Positions 54,098 through 62,721 of a DNA stretch of 64,000 bases are shown piece by piece (the first letter of the stretch is position 1; every line of letters begins with the position of its first letter). The translations under genes and the position numbers were made by a program. Origin of the DNA: Thermococcus barophilus MP. GTDB lineage: Archaea; Methanobacteriota_B; Thermococci; Thermococcales; Thermococcaceae. The notes beneath the pieces are model-generated. The model saw only the letters and a list, made by a program, of their open reading frames with translations, was not told the origin of the DNA and did not search any database. The stretch spans positions 1,116,001 to 1,180,000 of the forward strand of contig NC_014804.1 of assembly GCF_000151105.2 (NCBI RefSeq), in the 5' to 3' direction.

Positions 54098-55597
54098 CAG
54101 GAATAGAGTAAATAACAAGAAAACAGCCATAAAGATGTTTATCTCCTCACCAACGGTTTTTGAAAATCTGTATCTGATGTCTTTTTCGATGATTCCGCTT
54201 CTCCTAAGGAGCGCAAAACCCATAACTGCGGAAACGATCAAAACAAAGTCCATATAGTCAATCCTCTGACCGTAATACACTCCAGAAGCTAATACCAACA
54301 AAGAGAGCAAAAATGGAGGCATCCTCTGGAGTAAACAGATGTTGGAGTGCTCACGAGACTTCAGGAGATAGTAGTTGAGTTTTGTGAACGCAGCAAGTGT
54401 CCCAATGCCTGCGATATAAAGAATGTACCCTAAGGGCTTTTTCATTCCCTCAAGTAAGAGGCTTTTTCCATAAGCCCCCACAAAAGGCGAAACACCACCT
54501 ATCGCTAAGCTGAGCATAAGAATGCTAAGCATTAAGATTGCGTCTCCTCTATAAGACAGATTTCTTATTTCTTTTGATTTCTGTGCTCTTATCAGCGCCC
54601 CGGCACTGAGAAACAGTGCCCCTTTAATGAGAGCGTGAGCAAAGGCATAGTACACACTTCCAAGGATATTTGAAGTCGATACTCCTAATACTACATACCC
54701 CACCTGGGAAACCGTGGAGTATGCCAGAAACTTCTTGATATTACTCTCAACAATCATCAGCACAATACCGAAGAATATAGATGCAAATGCCACAACCATA
54801 AGAACAGTTAGAAACCTTTTAGTTAAAGGGAGGGAAAGATACAGCAGCAGCATGCCGTAAACCGGGACTTTAACCACAATTCCAGAAAGCAAAGCGGAAA
54901 CAGGATCCGGAGCTTTTGAATGAGCATCCGGAAGCCAAGAATGTAGGGGAAAAACACCAGCCTTTAACAGCAGTGCGGAAAACGCTATACCTGCTGCAAC
55001 ATCTATCTCTCGAGAGGGCAGTATACTGCCACGGATAAGCTCAGTGTTCAAGTAACCTGTCTTTAGATACATCATTCCAACCGCAAAAACAAAAAGATAA
55101 GAGGCAGTGAGGGATAGAATCAGATACTTATATGCTGCTCTTTTGGCACCTTTCTCTTCTGAAATAGCAATTAAGGCAAACGCTGAAACAGATGCAATTT
55201 CCATGTAAATGTAATAATTGAAGAGATCCCTTGAGATAAAAGCCCCTAAAAGTCCCGCGTGCATCAGAAGTAAGAGGGAGTATATTTTGCCGTTTTTTCT
55301 GTGTTTCGAAAAGTATTCAATAGAGTAAATAGAGACTGCAAAAAACAATATCAGCTCAGCAAGTACAAAATAGACGTTAATGTAATCAAGGGAAACCTGA
55401 ATCCCAGCTGTTTTTGCATATCTCCCCACAATTTCGTCCAGAGGTATTTTTGCCCTCACCCCAAAGAAAACAATCCACGGTGATACAGCACCTGTTAAGA
55501 ATAAGAAGCGAGTAATCTTATCCCTAACACCAAGAACATCAAAAAGAGAAACCAAAAATGCAAAAAGCAGAGGGCATGCTACTAAGAGTGGAATCAC
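54080..55597 (-). CDS. mrpD: Mrp-type antiporter subunit D (MbhH-like, NuoN/NuoM family)
   Basis: 505 residues, about 14 spans. The conserved proton-channel stretches are YYIYMEIASVSAFALIA with the intramembrane Glu (about 132), AALLLKAGVFPLHSWLPDAH-type SALLLKAGVFPLHSWLPDAH (about 207-226) with Lys and His, SAPDPVSALLSG-like KAPDPVSALLSGIVVKV, and later VESNIKKFLAYSTVSQVGY and FAHALIKGALFLSAG. It is the only large antiporter-like subunit of this operon. GTG start overlapping the mrpC stop (ATGTGA). Confidence 0.92.
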   Translation of the reverse strand: MIPLLVACPLLFAFLVSLFDVLGVRDKITRFLFLTGAVSPWIVFFGVRAKIPLDEIVGRYAKTAGIQVSLDYINVYFVLAELILFFAVSIYSIEYFSKHRKNGKIYSLLLLMHAGLLGAFISRDLFNYYIYMEIASVSAFALIAISEEKGAKRAAYKYLILSLTASYLFVFAVGMMYLKTGYLNTELIRGSILPSREIDVAAGIAFSALLLKAGVFPLHSWLPDAHSKAPDPVSALLSGIVVKVPVYGMLLLYLSLPLTKRFLTVLMVVAFASIFFGIVLMIVESNIKKFLAYSTVSQVGYVVLGVSTSNILGSVYYAFAHALIKGALFLSAGALIRAQKSKEIRNLSYRGDAILMLSILMLSLAIGGVSPFVGAYGKSLLLEGMKKPLGYILYIAGIGTLAAFTKLNYYLLKSREHSNICLLQRMPPFLLSLLVLASGVYYGQRIDYMDFVLIVSAVMGFALLRRSGIIEKDIRYRFSKTVGEEINIFMAVFLLFTLFLLLQNF

Positions 55598-55887
55598 ATC
55601 TCATCCCCCCTCATCCTTAAGATAATAGCCAGCGCGAGGGATGTTATTGCAACGTCAACAACAAGAGTTGTGAGCATCAGAGTAGCAGGCAAGGGATCAA
55701 CAACTGTCTGCTGAGGCATTATTGGAACTTCTCCTCCTTCAACGTATCCCGTTCCTACAAAAAACAACACCAGACCAGTTGATGCAACATTAACCGATAG
55801 AACTTGTTTGATTAAATCTTTCTTTGTCATCAGCCCGTAGAGTCCAATCAGCATGATCAGTATGCCTGCAATTTCAGCGTTAATCAC
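55594..55887 (-). CDS. mrpC: Mrp antiporter subunit C (MbhG-like, NuoK family)
   Basis: 97 residues, three spans: AGILIMLIGLYGLMTKKDL, VLSVNVASTGLVLFFVGTGY, and LMLTTLVVDVAITSLALAIIL with the intramembrane acidic residue of the NuoK type. GTG start behind GGTGGGTCG, overlapping mrpB by 8 nt. Confidence 0.9.
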   Translation of the reverse strand: MINAEIAGILIMLIGLYGLMTKKDLIKQVLSVNVASTGLVLFFVGTGYVEGGEVPIMPQQTVVDPLPATLMLTTLVVDVAITSLALAIILRMRGDEM

Positions 55888-56296
55888 TTTCGACCCACCT
55901 CAGTAGGATATAAAACACAAATGTAAACGCTGCACCAACCTTCAGACCTACAGCTATGTTGAACAGCGGTATTATGCCGCCGCTCATCACGGATCTAAAT
56001 TCTCCTTTAATTAAGAAATTATAGAAAAAGCTCCCGAACATAAACCCAATCAACCCAAGAGACACCAGAAACACTGCTGAGATGTTCTCAATCATGCCAA
56101 CTTCTTTAAATTTAAAGCGTTTTCTAACTTTTTTATATCCATGCGATGTTATAAGGAGAATTACGCTAACTGCAAGGACTACTCCAGCTTGGAATCCTCC
56201 CCCCGGGCTTAAATGTCCATATATCATCAGATACACGGCATATGTCACAAGAAAGGGACTGATGAGCTTTGTGGTTGTCCTCACAACAGTGCTCAT
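55880..56296 (-). CDS. mrpB: Mrp antiporter subunit B (MbhF-like)
   Basis: 138 residues, four spans. LISPFLVTYAVYLMIYGHLS and PGGGFQAGVVLAVSVILLITS (the PGGGFQAG stretch is diagnostic for MrpB/MnhB) are followed by ISAVFLVSLGLIGFMFG and GLKVGAAFTFVFYILL. ATG at 56296 just after the upstream stop; GTG at 56302 is an alternative. Confidence 0.9.
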   Translation of the reverse strand: MSTVVRTTTKLISPFLVTYAVYLMIYGHLSPGGGFQAGVVLAVSVILLITSHGYKKVRKRFKFKEVGMIENISAVFLVSLGLIGFMFGSFFYNFLIKGEFRSVMSGGIIPLFNIAVGLKVGAAFTFVFYILLRWVESD

Positions 56297-56298
56297 TT

Positions 56299-56544
56299 TC
56301 ACTTTTTCTTCCCCCCTAAGAGAAGATAGAAACCGATAACTGCCGTAAAAAGGAGGGTTGCCTCACCAAGAGTGTCGTATGCACGCCAGTCGGCTAAAAT
56401 GGCAGTTACAAGATTTGGAATGTTCACCTCTTGCCAGTGTGAAATGTAGTATTCATAGCTTCCTCCTTCAACCTTAGAGTAATCCAGCTGCAACAAGGTA
56501 AATGCCAATGAAAGAACGATTAGAGCAGCAACGATTCTCCTCAC
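56299..56544 (-). CDS. MbhE-like subunit (C-terminal part of MrpA as a separate gene)
   Basis: 81 residues with two spans, RRIVAALIVLSLAFTLLQLD and EATLLFTAVIGFYLLLG. HWQEVNIPNLVTAILADWRA (about 36-55) followed by DTLGE is the conserved stretch of the MrpA C-terminus/MbhE, where the membrane subunit couples to the ion module. Overlaps the previous gene by 4 nt. Confidence 0.85.
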   Translation of the reverse strand: MRRIVAALIVLSLAFTLLQLDYSKVEGGSYEYYISHWQEVNIPNLVTAILADWRAYDTLGEATLLFTAVIGFYLLLGGKKK

Positions 56545-56789
56545 CTTTTTGTTCCCCCTGACTTTTCTACCTCTTCTATCGTGAACAGAAAAATCCCAAT
56601 AATCACAGCCCCCACAACTATAGCGGATAAGGCAACGTCCGGTGCTTTAAGCTGGAAGAGCACCAGCACAAATATGAGGCTTAGCAAAGCATATTTAACC
56701 ACTGCAACCACCAAATCTCTTTCTTCAATAACCGCAAGTGCTGTGATAACCATAAGGACAAGTAAGAGCTCATGGATTATCCCAAGCAT
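56541..56789 (-). CDS. MbhD-like DUF4040 subunit (MrpA C-terminal region as a separate gene)
   Basis: 82 residues, three spans: LLLVLMVITALAVIEERDLVV, KYALLSLIFVLVLFQLKAPDV and LSAIVVGAVIIGIFLFTIEE. The QLKAPDVALSAIVVGAVI pattern is the DUF4040/MbhD signature. It overlaps mrpG by 20 nt. Confidence 0.86.
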   Translation of the reverse strand: MLGIIHELLLVLMVITALAVIEERDLVVAVVKYALLSLIFVLVLFQLKAPDVALSAIVVGAVIIGIFLFTIEEVEKSGGTKR

Positions 56790-57084
56790 ACATATCCACC
56801 ACCACTTTTGGTTTTATTCCATATTTGTATGCTCCTTTTGCTATTGCGTGCGAGACCATGGGATTTATTAATGCTATCAGAAATGCCAAGAGAAGGAGCT
56901 TAAGTTTGATGAAAACAGACGCATCAGTATAGAGTGCCAAAGCTAAGAGAATTGTCATTGCACCTCCAGTATCACATTTTGTAGCTGCATGCAATCTTGT
57001 GTAAACATCAGGAAAGCGGAGTATTCCTAAAGCCCCAAACACCATCACAACCTCTCCAAATGCCAAAAGCATATACTCAATCAC
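56770..57084 (-). CDS. mrpG: Mrp antiporter subunit G (MbhC-like)
   Basis: 104 residues, three spans. GILRFPDVYTRLHAATKCDT (about 20-39) is the diagnostic MrpG motif, and NPMVSHAIAKGAYKYGI the second. Overlaps mrpF by 8 nt. Confidence 0.91.
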   Translation of the reverse strand: MIEYMLLAFGEVVMVFGALGILRFPDVYTRLHAATKCDTGGAMTILLALALYTDASVFIKLKLLLLAFLIALINPMVSHAIAKGAYKYGIKPKVVVDMYAWDNP

Positions 57085-57361
57085 GTCTGCCCCTCCTTTC
57101 GAGGTACTTTGCCAAAATTAATCCACCAACTGCATTAACCATTAAAAGAACAACCGCCAAGTCTACCAGAAAGTACTGCTTGTTTATAACAGAGAGAATT
57201 GCTATTATAACAACGACTTTTGTAGTTATTGTGTTGAGCCCAACTACCCTGTCAGGCAACGTTGGTCCAAATAACACCCGGTACATGAGCATAACGCTTG
57301 TGGATATCAGCACTATAACCCCCCACCCAAAAGGATTCACCAGAATATTTTCTTCAACCAT
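57077..57361 (-). CDS. mrpF: Mrp antiporter subunit F (MbhB-like)
   Basis: 94 residues, three spans. LMYRVLFGPTLPDRVVGLNT with the conserved Asp (about 24-43), followed by the second span and QYFLVDLAVVLLMVNAVGGL. Overlaps mrpE by 25 nt. Confidence 0.91.
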   Translation of the reverse strand: MVEENILVNPFGWGVIVLISTSVMLMYRVLFGPTLPDRVVGLNTITTKVVVIIAILSVINKQYFLVDLAVVLLMVNAVGGLILAKYLERRGRRD

Positions 57362-57942
57362 TCCTCTATGTCCCCCTTAATTTTTTCCCCTGCCTTTTCC
57401 CTGTTGAGGGTTTCAACATCAATCCAGTGCACATACAGATAAGTTTCTCCAAGCCTCTCTGAGACATCAAGTGTTAATGTACCTGGAGTTAAAGTTATTG
57501 AGTTTGCAAGTATTGTGATGCCTGTATCTGAATGCAGGTCTGTTTTTATCTTTATTATCCCCGGGTTTATGTCCATGAGGATGACATTCTTAGCAACTTT
57601 TATATTGCTTTCAATCAGACGAAACGCCATTATTATGAGGTATTGGGGAGCGTACAGCAGCAGAAAATACACAATTTTCTCAATTAGGTGTCCTCTATGC
57701 CTAACATCCTCCATAAGCATATCTCTCATAAATGATGCAATAATGAGCGTTGCAATCGCACCTATGATTAGATTGTCTAAAGAAGTATTTGCAGTGATTA
57801 CAATCCAGAAAGAAAACAGAAGTATCCATGTTAAAACTATTCGCTCCCACACGGGGAGTTTCTGAGCCTCATAACTTTCATAGACTATCCTCCTCTGAAC
57901 TTCTTCTAATCGTTCTTTGAGATAGAAGGGAATCCTGCTCAT
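57337..57942 (-). CDS. mrpE: Mrp antiporter subunit E (MbhA-like), first gene of the operon
   Basis: 201 residues. The N-terminal 30 residues are charged (RIPFYLKERLEEVQRRIVY), then come spans (TWILLFSFWIVITANTSLDN, YFLLLYAPQYLIIMAFRLIE) and the conserved segment SITLTPGTLTLDV with YVHWID near residue 160 (MrpE signature). Order E-F-G-D'-E'-B-C-D with overlaps equals the MbhA-H module of membrane hydrogenase operons, but no hydrogenase genes follow. Confidence 0.9.
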   Translation of the reverse strand: MSRIPFYLKERLEEVQRRIVYESYEAQKLPVWERIVLTWILLFSFWIVITANTSLDNLIIGAIATLIIASFMRDMLMEDVRHRGHLIEKIVYFLLLYAPQYLIIMAFRLIESNIKVAKNVILMDINPGIIKIKTDLHSDTGITILANSITLTPGTLTLDVSERLGETYLYVHWIDVETLNREKAGEKIKGDIEEWLKKIFW

Positions 57943-58064
57943 GGTTCAATATTCGTTTTTGAAAGTTATAACCCTTTTTGCAGATTTTAACAGAGACTTT
58001 CCGGATAGAGAAGTGTCCAAAAATATGTCTTTCCAAAATTTACTCTTTTAATTTTAATCTTTTG

Positions 58065-58115
58065 GTTAAAAACTCCTCTTTAGTTTTCAACTTTAGGTTT
58101 TGGAAAGATATAAAT
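58065..58115 (+). promoter_or_regulatory. hypF promoter with two SurR-like sites
   Basis: GTTAAAAAC (58065-58073) and, 18 nt on, GTT-TTC-AAC-TTTAG-GTT (58083-58099), the latter an exact match to the extended SurR consensus GTTn3AACn5GTT. A TATA box TATAAAT (58109-58115) follows 9 bp downstream and the ATG lies 33 nt further. A site just upstream of the TATA box is the activating arrangement. Confidence 0.55.
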
Positions 58116-58147
58116 TATCCTCTTCCAAATTTGAGATAGGTGAGAAG

Positions 58148-60460
58148 ATGAAAGCATATCACATTCACGTCGAAGGCATAGTTCAAGGGGTGGGGTTTCG
58201 GCCTTTCGTTTACAGAATAGCCCATGAGCACAACTTAAGAGGCTATGTCAAAAATCTTGGAGATGCAGGGGTTGAAATTGTAGTCGAAGGAGAAGAACAT
58301 GATATTAAAGCTTTTCTTCATGACCTAAAATACAGGGCGCCTCCTCTTGCTAAAATCGAAAAGGTTAAGAAAAGGGAGATACCCCCTCAAGGATTTGACA
58401 ACTTTTACATAGAGAAGAGCTCTCAAGGTGGTTCTGGTGGTGATTCAATAATTCCTCCCGACGTTTCAATCTGTGAGGACTGCATCAGGGAGCTTTTTGA
58501 TCCAACCAACAAGAGATACATGTATCCTTTCATCGTATGTACAAACTGCGGGCCGAGATTTACTATAATTGAAGATTTACCCTACGACCGCATCAATACG
58601 ACAATGAGAGAGTTTGAGATGTGTGAATTCTGTGAAAGCGAATATAAGGATCCGTTAAACAGAAGATATCATGCTGAACCCGTCTGCTGTCCTGTTTGTG
58701 GACCATCTTACAGGCTCTACACAAGAGATGGAGAAGAAATCATCGGAGACCCAATAAAAAAGACGGCAGAGCTAATTGATAAGGGGTACATCGTAGCTAT
58801 CAAGGGGATTGGCGGAATACACATTGCTTGCGACGCAACAAACGAAGATGTTGTTGAAGAACTGAGAAAGAGAATCTTAAGACCTCAGCAGCCTTTTGCT
58901 TTAATGGCAAAAGACTTAGAAACTATTGAGAGCTTTGCTATAGTTAGTGACGCTGAAAAAGAGGAGCTTTTAAGCTACAGGAAACCAATAGTTGCGCTGA
59001 GAAAGAAAGAACCATTTCCACTTCCAGAAGCTTTAGCTCCTGGCTTACATACGATAGGTGTTATGCTCCCATATTCTGGCATTCATTATCTGCTCTTCCA
59101 CTACTCAAAGAGCCCCGTTTATGTAATGACCTCCGCAAACTACCCCGGCCTGCCGATGGTCAAAGATAATGATAAAGCTTTCAAAGAGCTCAAAGATTTA
59201 GCCGACTACTTCCTTCTGCATAACAGAAAAATCCTGAACAGAGCAGATGACAGCGTTATAAGGTTTGTAGATGGAAAAAGAGCAGTCATTAGAAGGAGCA
59301 GAGGTTTCGTGCCTCTGCCAATAGATATTCCATTTGAGTTCATTGGTTTAGCCGTTGGTGCAGAGCTTTTAAATGCCTTTGGCTTTGCCAAAAACAGAAG
59401 GGTCTACCCAAGTCAGTATATAGGCAACACTTCAAAGGTTGAAGTCCTTGAGTTCATGCGTGAAGCCATAGCACATTTTCGCAAAATTTTGAGGATTAAG
59501 AACCTCGATTTGGTAATATCAGATCTACATCCCCTCTACAACACAACAAAACTCGCCATGGAAATAGCTGAAAATGAAGGAGTCGAGTTTCTGCAAGTGC
59601 AGCATCATTATGCTCACATAGCCTCAGTGATGGCAGAGAACAAATTGGATGAAATAATCGGAATAGCCGTTGATGGTGTCGGGTATGGGGTTGACGGCAA
59701 CACTTGGGGAGGAGAAGTCATCTACATGAGTTATGAAGACGTGGAAAGGTTAGCACATATTGATTACTACCCGCTCCCTGGTGGGGACTTGGCAAGCTAC
59801 TATCCCCTCAGAGCACTGGTAGGCATTCTAAGCAAAATATATGACATAGAAGAAGTCAAAGGAGTTATTCAAAGATGCTGTCCAAAGGCCATTGATAGCC
59901 TGAAATATGGCAAAGTCGAGTTCAATGTGATCCTAAATCAGCTTGCGAGAGAGATAAACGTCAGCTATGCATCTTCAACAGGAAGAGTCCTTGATGCTTT
60001 TGCTGTTATGCTGAATGTCGCATACAGGAGAACATACGAAGGAGAACCAGCAATGAAGCTTGAAAGCTTTGCATTCAGGGGTAAAAATGATTTAGGGTTC
60101 AGTATTCCGATTGATGGTGAGAAGATTAAAGTTGAAGAGATGTTCAGGCAGGCTCTTGAAGTGAAAGCAAATCCCGCAGACATTGCTTACTCCGTCCACT
60201 TAGCCCTTGGAAGGGCTTTTGGGGAGATAGCAGTTGAAAAAGCAAGGGAATTTGGAGTAAAGAATGTTGGAGTAAGCGGTGGTGTTGCATATAACGAGCT
60301 GATAGTAAAAACCATAAGAAAAATTGTCGAGCGCAACGGGTTGAAATTCTACGTTACTCAGGAAGTTCCCAGAGGAGACAACGGTATAAACGTTGGACAG
60401 GCATTTTTAGGTGGACTTTACCTGGAAGGTTATCTAAGCAAGGAGGATTTAATGCTTTAG
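58148..60460 (+). CDS. hypF: hydrogenase maturation carbamoyltransferase HypF
   Basis: 770 residues in the usual HypF order: acylphosphatase-like domain (GIVQGVGFRPFVYRIAHEHN, about 10-29), two zinc fingers (CEDCIRELFD, CTNCGPRF, CEFCESEY, CPVCGP), YrdC-like domain, and a Kae1-like domain (QVQHHYAHIASVMAE near 500; GVSGGVAYNE near 720; GDNGINVGQA at the end). It makes carbamoyl-adenylate and loads HypE for cyanide ligands of [NiFe] hydrogenases. ATG at 58148 follows AGGTGAGAAG. Confidence 0.97.
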   Translation: MKAYHIHVEGIVQGVGFRPFVYRIAHEHNLRGYVKNLGDAGVEIVVEGEEHDIKAFLHDLKYRAPPLAKIEKVKKREIPPQGFDNFYIEKSSQGGSGGDSIIPPDVSICEDCIRELFDPTNKRYMYPFIVCTNCGPRFTIIEDLPYDRINTTMREFEMCEFCESEYKDPLNRRYHAEPVCCPVCGPSYRLYTRDGEEIIGDPIKKTAELIDKGYIVAIKGIGGIHIACDATNEDVVEELRKRILRPQQPFALMAKDLETIESFAIVSDAEKEELLSYRKPIVALRKKEPFPLPEALAPGLHTIGVMLPYSGIHYLLFHYSKSPVYVMTSANYPGLPMVKDNDKAFKELKDLADYFLLHNRKILNRADDSVIRFVDGKRAVIRRSRGFVPLPIDIPFEFIGLAVGAELLNAFGFAKNRRVYPSQYIGNTSKVEVLEFMREAIAHFRKILRIKNLDLVISDLHPLYNTTKLAMEIAENEGVEFLQVQHHYAHIASVMAENKLDEIIGIAVDGVGYGVDGNTWGGEVIYMSYEDVERLAHIDYYPLPGGDLASYYPLRALVGILSKIYDIEEVKGVIQRCCPKAIDSLKYGKVEFNVILNQLAREINVSYASSTGRVLDAFAVMLNVAYRRTYEGEPAMKLESFAFRGKNDLGFSIPIDGEKIKVEEMFRQALEVKANPADIAYSVHLALGRAFGEIAVEKAREFGVKNVGVSGGVAYNELIVKTIRKIVERNGLKFYVTQEVPRGDNGINVGQAFLGGLYLEGYLSKEDLML

Positions 60461-60546
60461 CCCTTTCTCTCAGATTTTTATTACCCAAAAATGACCCAAA
60501 ACAGCTTAAAATATCCGACTCCATTAAAGTTTCAGAGGTGGCCAAA

Positions 60547-61557
60547 ATGAAAATTAAGCTTGAATATGGAGCTGGTGGAGAGCTGATGGAGGAGTTCATT
60601 AAAGAGTTCATCCTAAAGAACCTAAGTCTAAAATCAGCAGGAGGAGTTGGACTGGAAGCCTTAGATGATGGTGCAACAATTCCTTTTGGAGACAAGCATA
60701 TAGTGTTCACAATTGACGGGCACACAGTTAAGCCCCTCTTTTTCCCGGGTGGGGATATTGGAAGATTGGCTGTCAGCGGGACAGTTAATGATCTGGCAGT
60801 TATGGGAGCAAAGCCCTTAGCTTTAGCAAATTCCATGATCATTCAAGAAGGATTTGACAGTGGAGATTTTGAAAGAATCCTACAGTCAATGGATGAAACC
60901 GCTAAAGAGGTTCCGGTTCCCATAGTCACAGGAGACACTAAAGTCGTTGAGGATAAGATTGGGATCTTTGTAATTACTGCTGGACTTGGGGTAGCTGAGA
61001 GGGTCATCACGGATTCTGGAGCAAATACTGGAGATGTTGTTTTAGTCAGCGGAACGGTTGGAGATCATGGGATAGCCATAATGAGCCACCGTGAGGGAAT
61101 AGCATTCGAAACTGAGCTCAAGAGCGACGTTGCACCAATTTGGGAAGTTGTCAAAGCAGTTGCCGATGCAATCGGATGGGAAAATATCCACGCAATGAAG
61201 GATCCTACGAGAGGTGGATTAAGCAACGCCTTAAATGAGATAGCGAGAAAAAGCAACGTTGGGATTCTCGTGAGAGAAAGTGACATTCCGGTAAAGCCAG
61301 AGGTTAGAGCGGCAAGTGACATGCTTGGAATAAGCCCCTATGAAGTGGCAAATGAGGGCAAGGTTGTTATGGTTGTTGCAAGGGAGTATGCTGAAGAAGC
61401 ACTTGAAGCCATGAGAAAGACAAAAAGAGGAAAAGACGCCGCAATAATTGGAGAAGTTATCGGCGAATATAAAGGCAAAGTTATCTTGGAGACGGGAATT
61501 GGCGGCAAAAGGTTCATGGAGCCTCCGATTGGGGATCCTGTGCCGAGAGTTTGCTGA
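60547..61557 (+). CDS. hypE: hydrogenase maturation protein HypE
   Basis: 336 residues with a PurM-like fold. GAGGELMEEFI (about 9), DDGATIPF, FFPGGDIGRLAVSGTVNDLA (about 64-83) and KDPTRGGLSNALNEIA (about 220) bind ATP. The chain ends PRVC, the C-terminal cysteine that HypF carbamoylates and HypE dehydrates to thiocyanate, the cyanide donor. It follows hypF by 86 nt. The last 44 nt overlap the convergent ATPase gene. GAGGTGGCC precedes ATG 60547. Confidence 0.97.
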   Translation: MKIKLEYGAGGELMEEFIKEFILKNLSLKSAGGVGLEALDDGATIPFGDKHIVFTIDGHTVKPLFFPGGDIGRLAVSGTVNDLAVMGAKPLALANSMIIQEGFDSGDFERILQSMDETAKEVPVPIVTGDTKVVEDKIGIFVITAGLGVAERVITDSGANTGDVVLVSGTVGDHGIAIMSHREGIAFETELKSDVAPIWEVVKAVADAIGWENIHAMKDPTRGGLSNALNEIARKSNVGILVRESDIPVKPEVRAASDMLGISPYEVANEGKVVMVVAREYAEEALEAMRKTKRGKDAAIIGEVIGEYKGKVILETGIGGKRFMEPPIGDPVPRVC

Positions 61558-62251
61558 TGCACTCCCATAGCTCCTCTATTTGAGGGACTATCTCTATTTC
61601 TTTACCCTCCAAACTCTCGTAAATGAACTTCTGATTGAATGGAATGACCACATCGGGCTTAACATTAACTTTGTCCAAAACTTCCGGTAAAGCCTTATTT
61701 AGAACAAAAATATGCTTTAAGCCAGCTTTTTCAGCCAGTTTTTCAATCTTTCTTGAAAGCTCAATTGACTCCAAATTAAGCTCTGCAACGTTTACTATAA
61801 CATCAACTTCCAAGTCTATTCCCCTTCCAAAGTGCTCTATTCCAGCTTCGGTATCAACCAAGACAATTTCTCCTTTCTTTGGTTGTAAATTTTTTAGAAA
61901 TTTCTTTGCTAAGACCCCATATGGACAGGCGCATCCTTCGCCAGGGTCTTCAATCTTACCAATGCTTATCACACTTAAGTTTTCTCTTTTTGAGAGAATT
62001 TCCTCTGGAATTTCTTCAAAAGTCTTGGGCAGTTCTGGACTATCCAGAATCGCTTTTACCCGCTGTTTTCCACCCAAATATTCCGCCAAAGTTTTTGTTT
62101 TGGACAAGCCTAACATTCTGTATAGGCCAGGATTGGACTCATCCGCATCCACTATTAGGACTCTATGACCCTTATTCGCCAAGTATTTTCCAAGCATTGC
62201 TGTAATTGTGCTTTTCCCACAACCACCTTTTCCGCATATTAAAATCTTCAT
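61514..62251 (-). CDS. CooC-like P-loop ATPase (metal-centre maturation type)
   Basis: 245 residues of the MinD/SIMIBI class. Deviant Walker A GKGGCGKST at residues 7-15, switch VDADESNPGLYRMLG (about 39), and EGCACPYGVLAK (about 106) with a CxC pair. A CxC in this place is known from CooC, where it binds Ni and helps nickel insertion into CO dehydrogenase; related ATPases also serve other nickel enzymes. The overlap with hypE and the presence of hydrogenase maturation genes suggest a role in Ni or metal-cluster delivery. MRP/NBP35-type Fe-S carriers are less likely (no C-terminal CxxC). Confidence 0.83.
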   Translation of the reverse strand: MKILICGKGGCGKSTITAMLGKYLANKGHRVLIVDADESNPGLYRMLGLSKTKTLAEYLGGKQRVKAILDSPELPKTFEEIPEEILSKRENLSVISIGKIEDPGEGCACPYGVLAKKFLKNLQPKKGEIVLVDTEAGIEHFGRGIDLEVDVIVNVAELNLESIELSRKIEKLAEKAGLKHIFVLNKALPEVLDKVNVKPDVVIPFNQKFIYESLEGKEIEIVPQIEELWECISKLSAQDPQSEAP

Positions 62252-62380
62252 TCAGTATCACCAAAATCGAAACCGGCAACTGATTTATAACACTTTTTCT
62301 TATTAGTATTACAAAAGATTTATGTGCATATGCACAAGATTTATATGAAGAAGAATTCAACAATGTACTGGTGGTTAATA

Positions 62381-62704
62381 ATGAGAATTACAATTCCAGC
62401 AAAAGATGACAAGGGGCTGAAAAGTGAGGTCTGTGAGCATTTTGGAAGGGCGAAGTATTTTGTTTTTGTAGATGTTCAAGACGACAAAATTGAAAACGTG
62501 GAGACTGTAGAGGTTCCATTTGAAGATCATAGCCCAGGAGATTTGCCAAACTTCATAAAAGAGCATGGAGGCGAACTTGTCCTGGCTTATGGTATAGGAA
62601 GGAGAGCAATGACATACTTCCAGAGCTTGGGAATACAGGTAGTTACAGGGGCACATGGGAAAATAGAAGATGTTGTTAAGGATTTTATGCAAAGAGGAGG
62701 ATAG
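62381..62704 (+). CDS. NifX/NifB-like iron-molybdenum cofactor-binding domain protein
   Basis: 107 residues. MRITIPAKDDKGLKSEVCEHFGRAKYF (about 1-27, shown in parts) and VEVPFEDHSPGDLPNFIKEH, with GGELVLAYGIGRRAMTYFQS (about 66-85), match the dinitrogenase iron-molybdenum cofactor family (NifX, NifY, C-terminal NifB, MTH1175-like). Such stand-alone proteins bind Fe-S or metal clusters; here no nitrogenase exists. Start at 62381 (GGTGGTTAATA ahead). It is divergent from the CooC-like gene, a frequent archaeal pairing. Confidence 0.87.
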   Translation: MRITIPAKDDKGLKSEVCEHFGRAKYFVFVDVQDDKIENVETVEVPFEDHSPGDLPNFIKEHGGELVLAYGIGRRAMTYFQSLGIQVVTGAHGKIEDVVKDFMQRGG

Positions 62705-62721
62705 AAAAGCAAAGACTTGAC

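Noticed and set aside
61514-62251. MinD septum-site protein
   Set aside because: The CxC cluster, the GKGGCGKST loop and the hypE neighbourhood fit a CooC-type metal ATPase better; no amphipathic membrane helix at the C-terminus.
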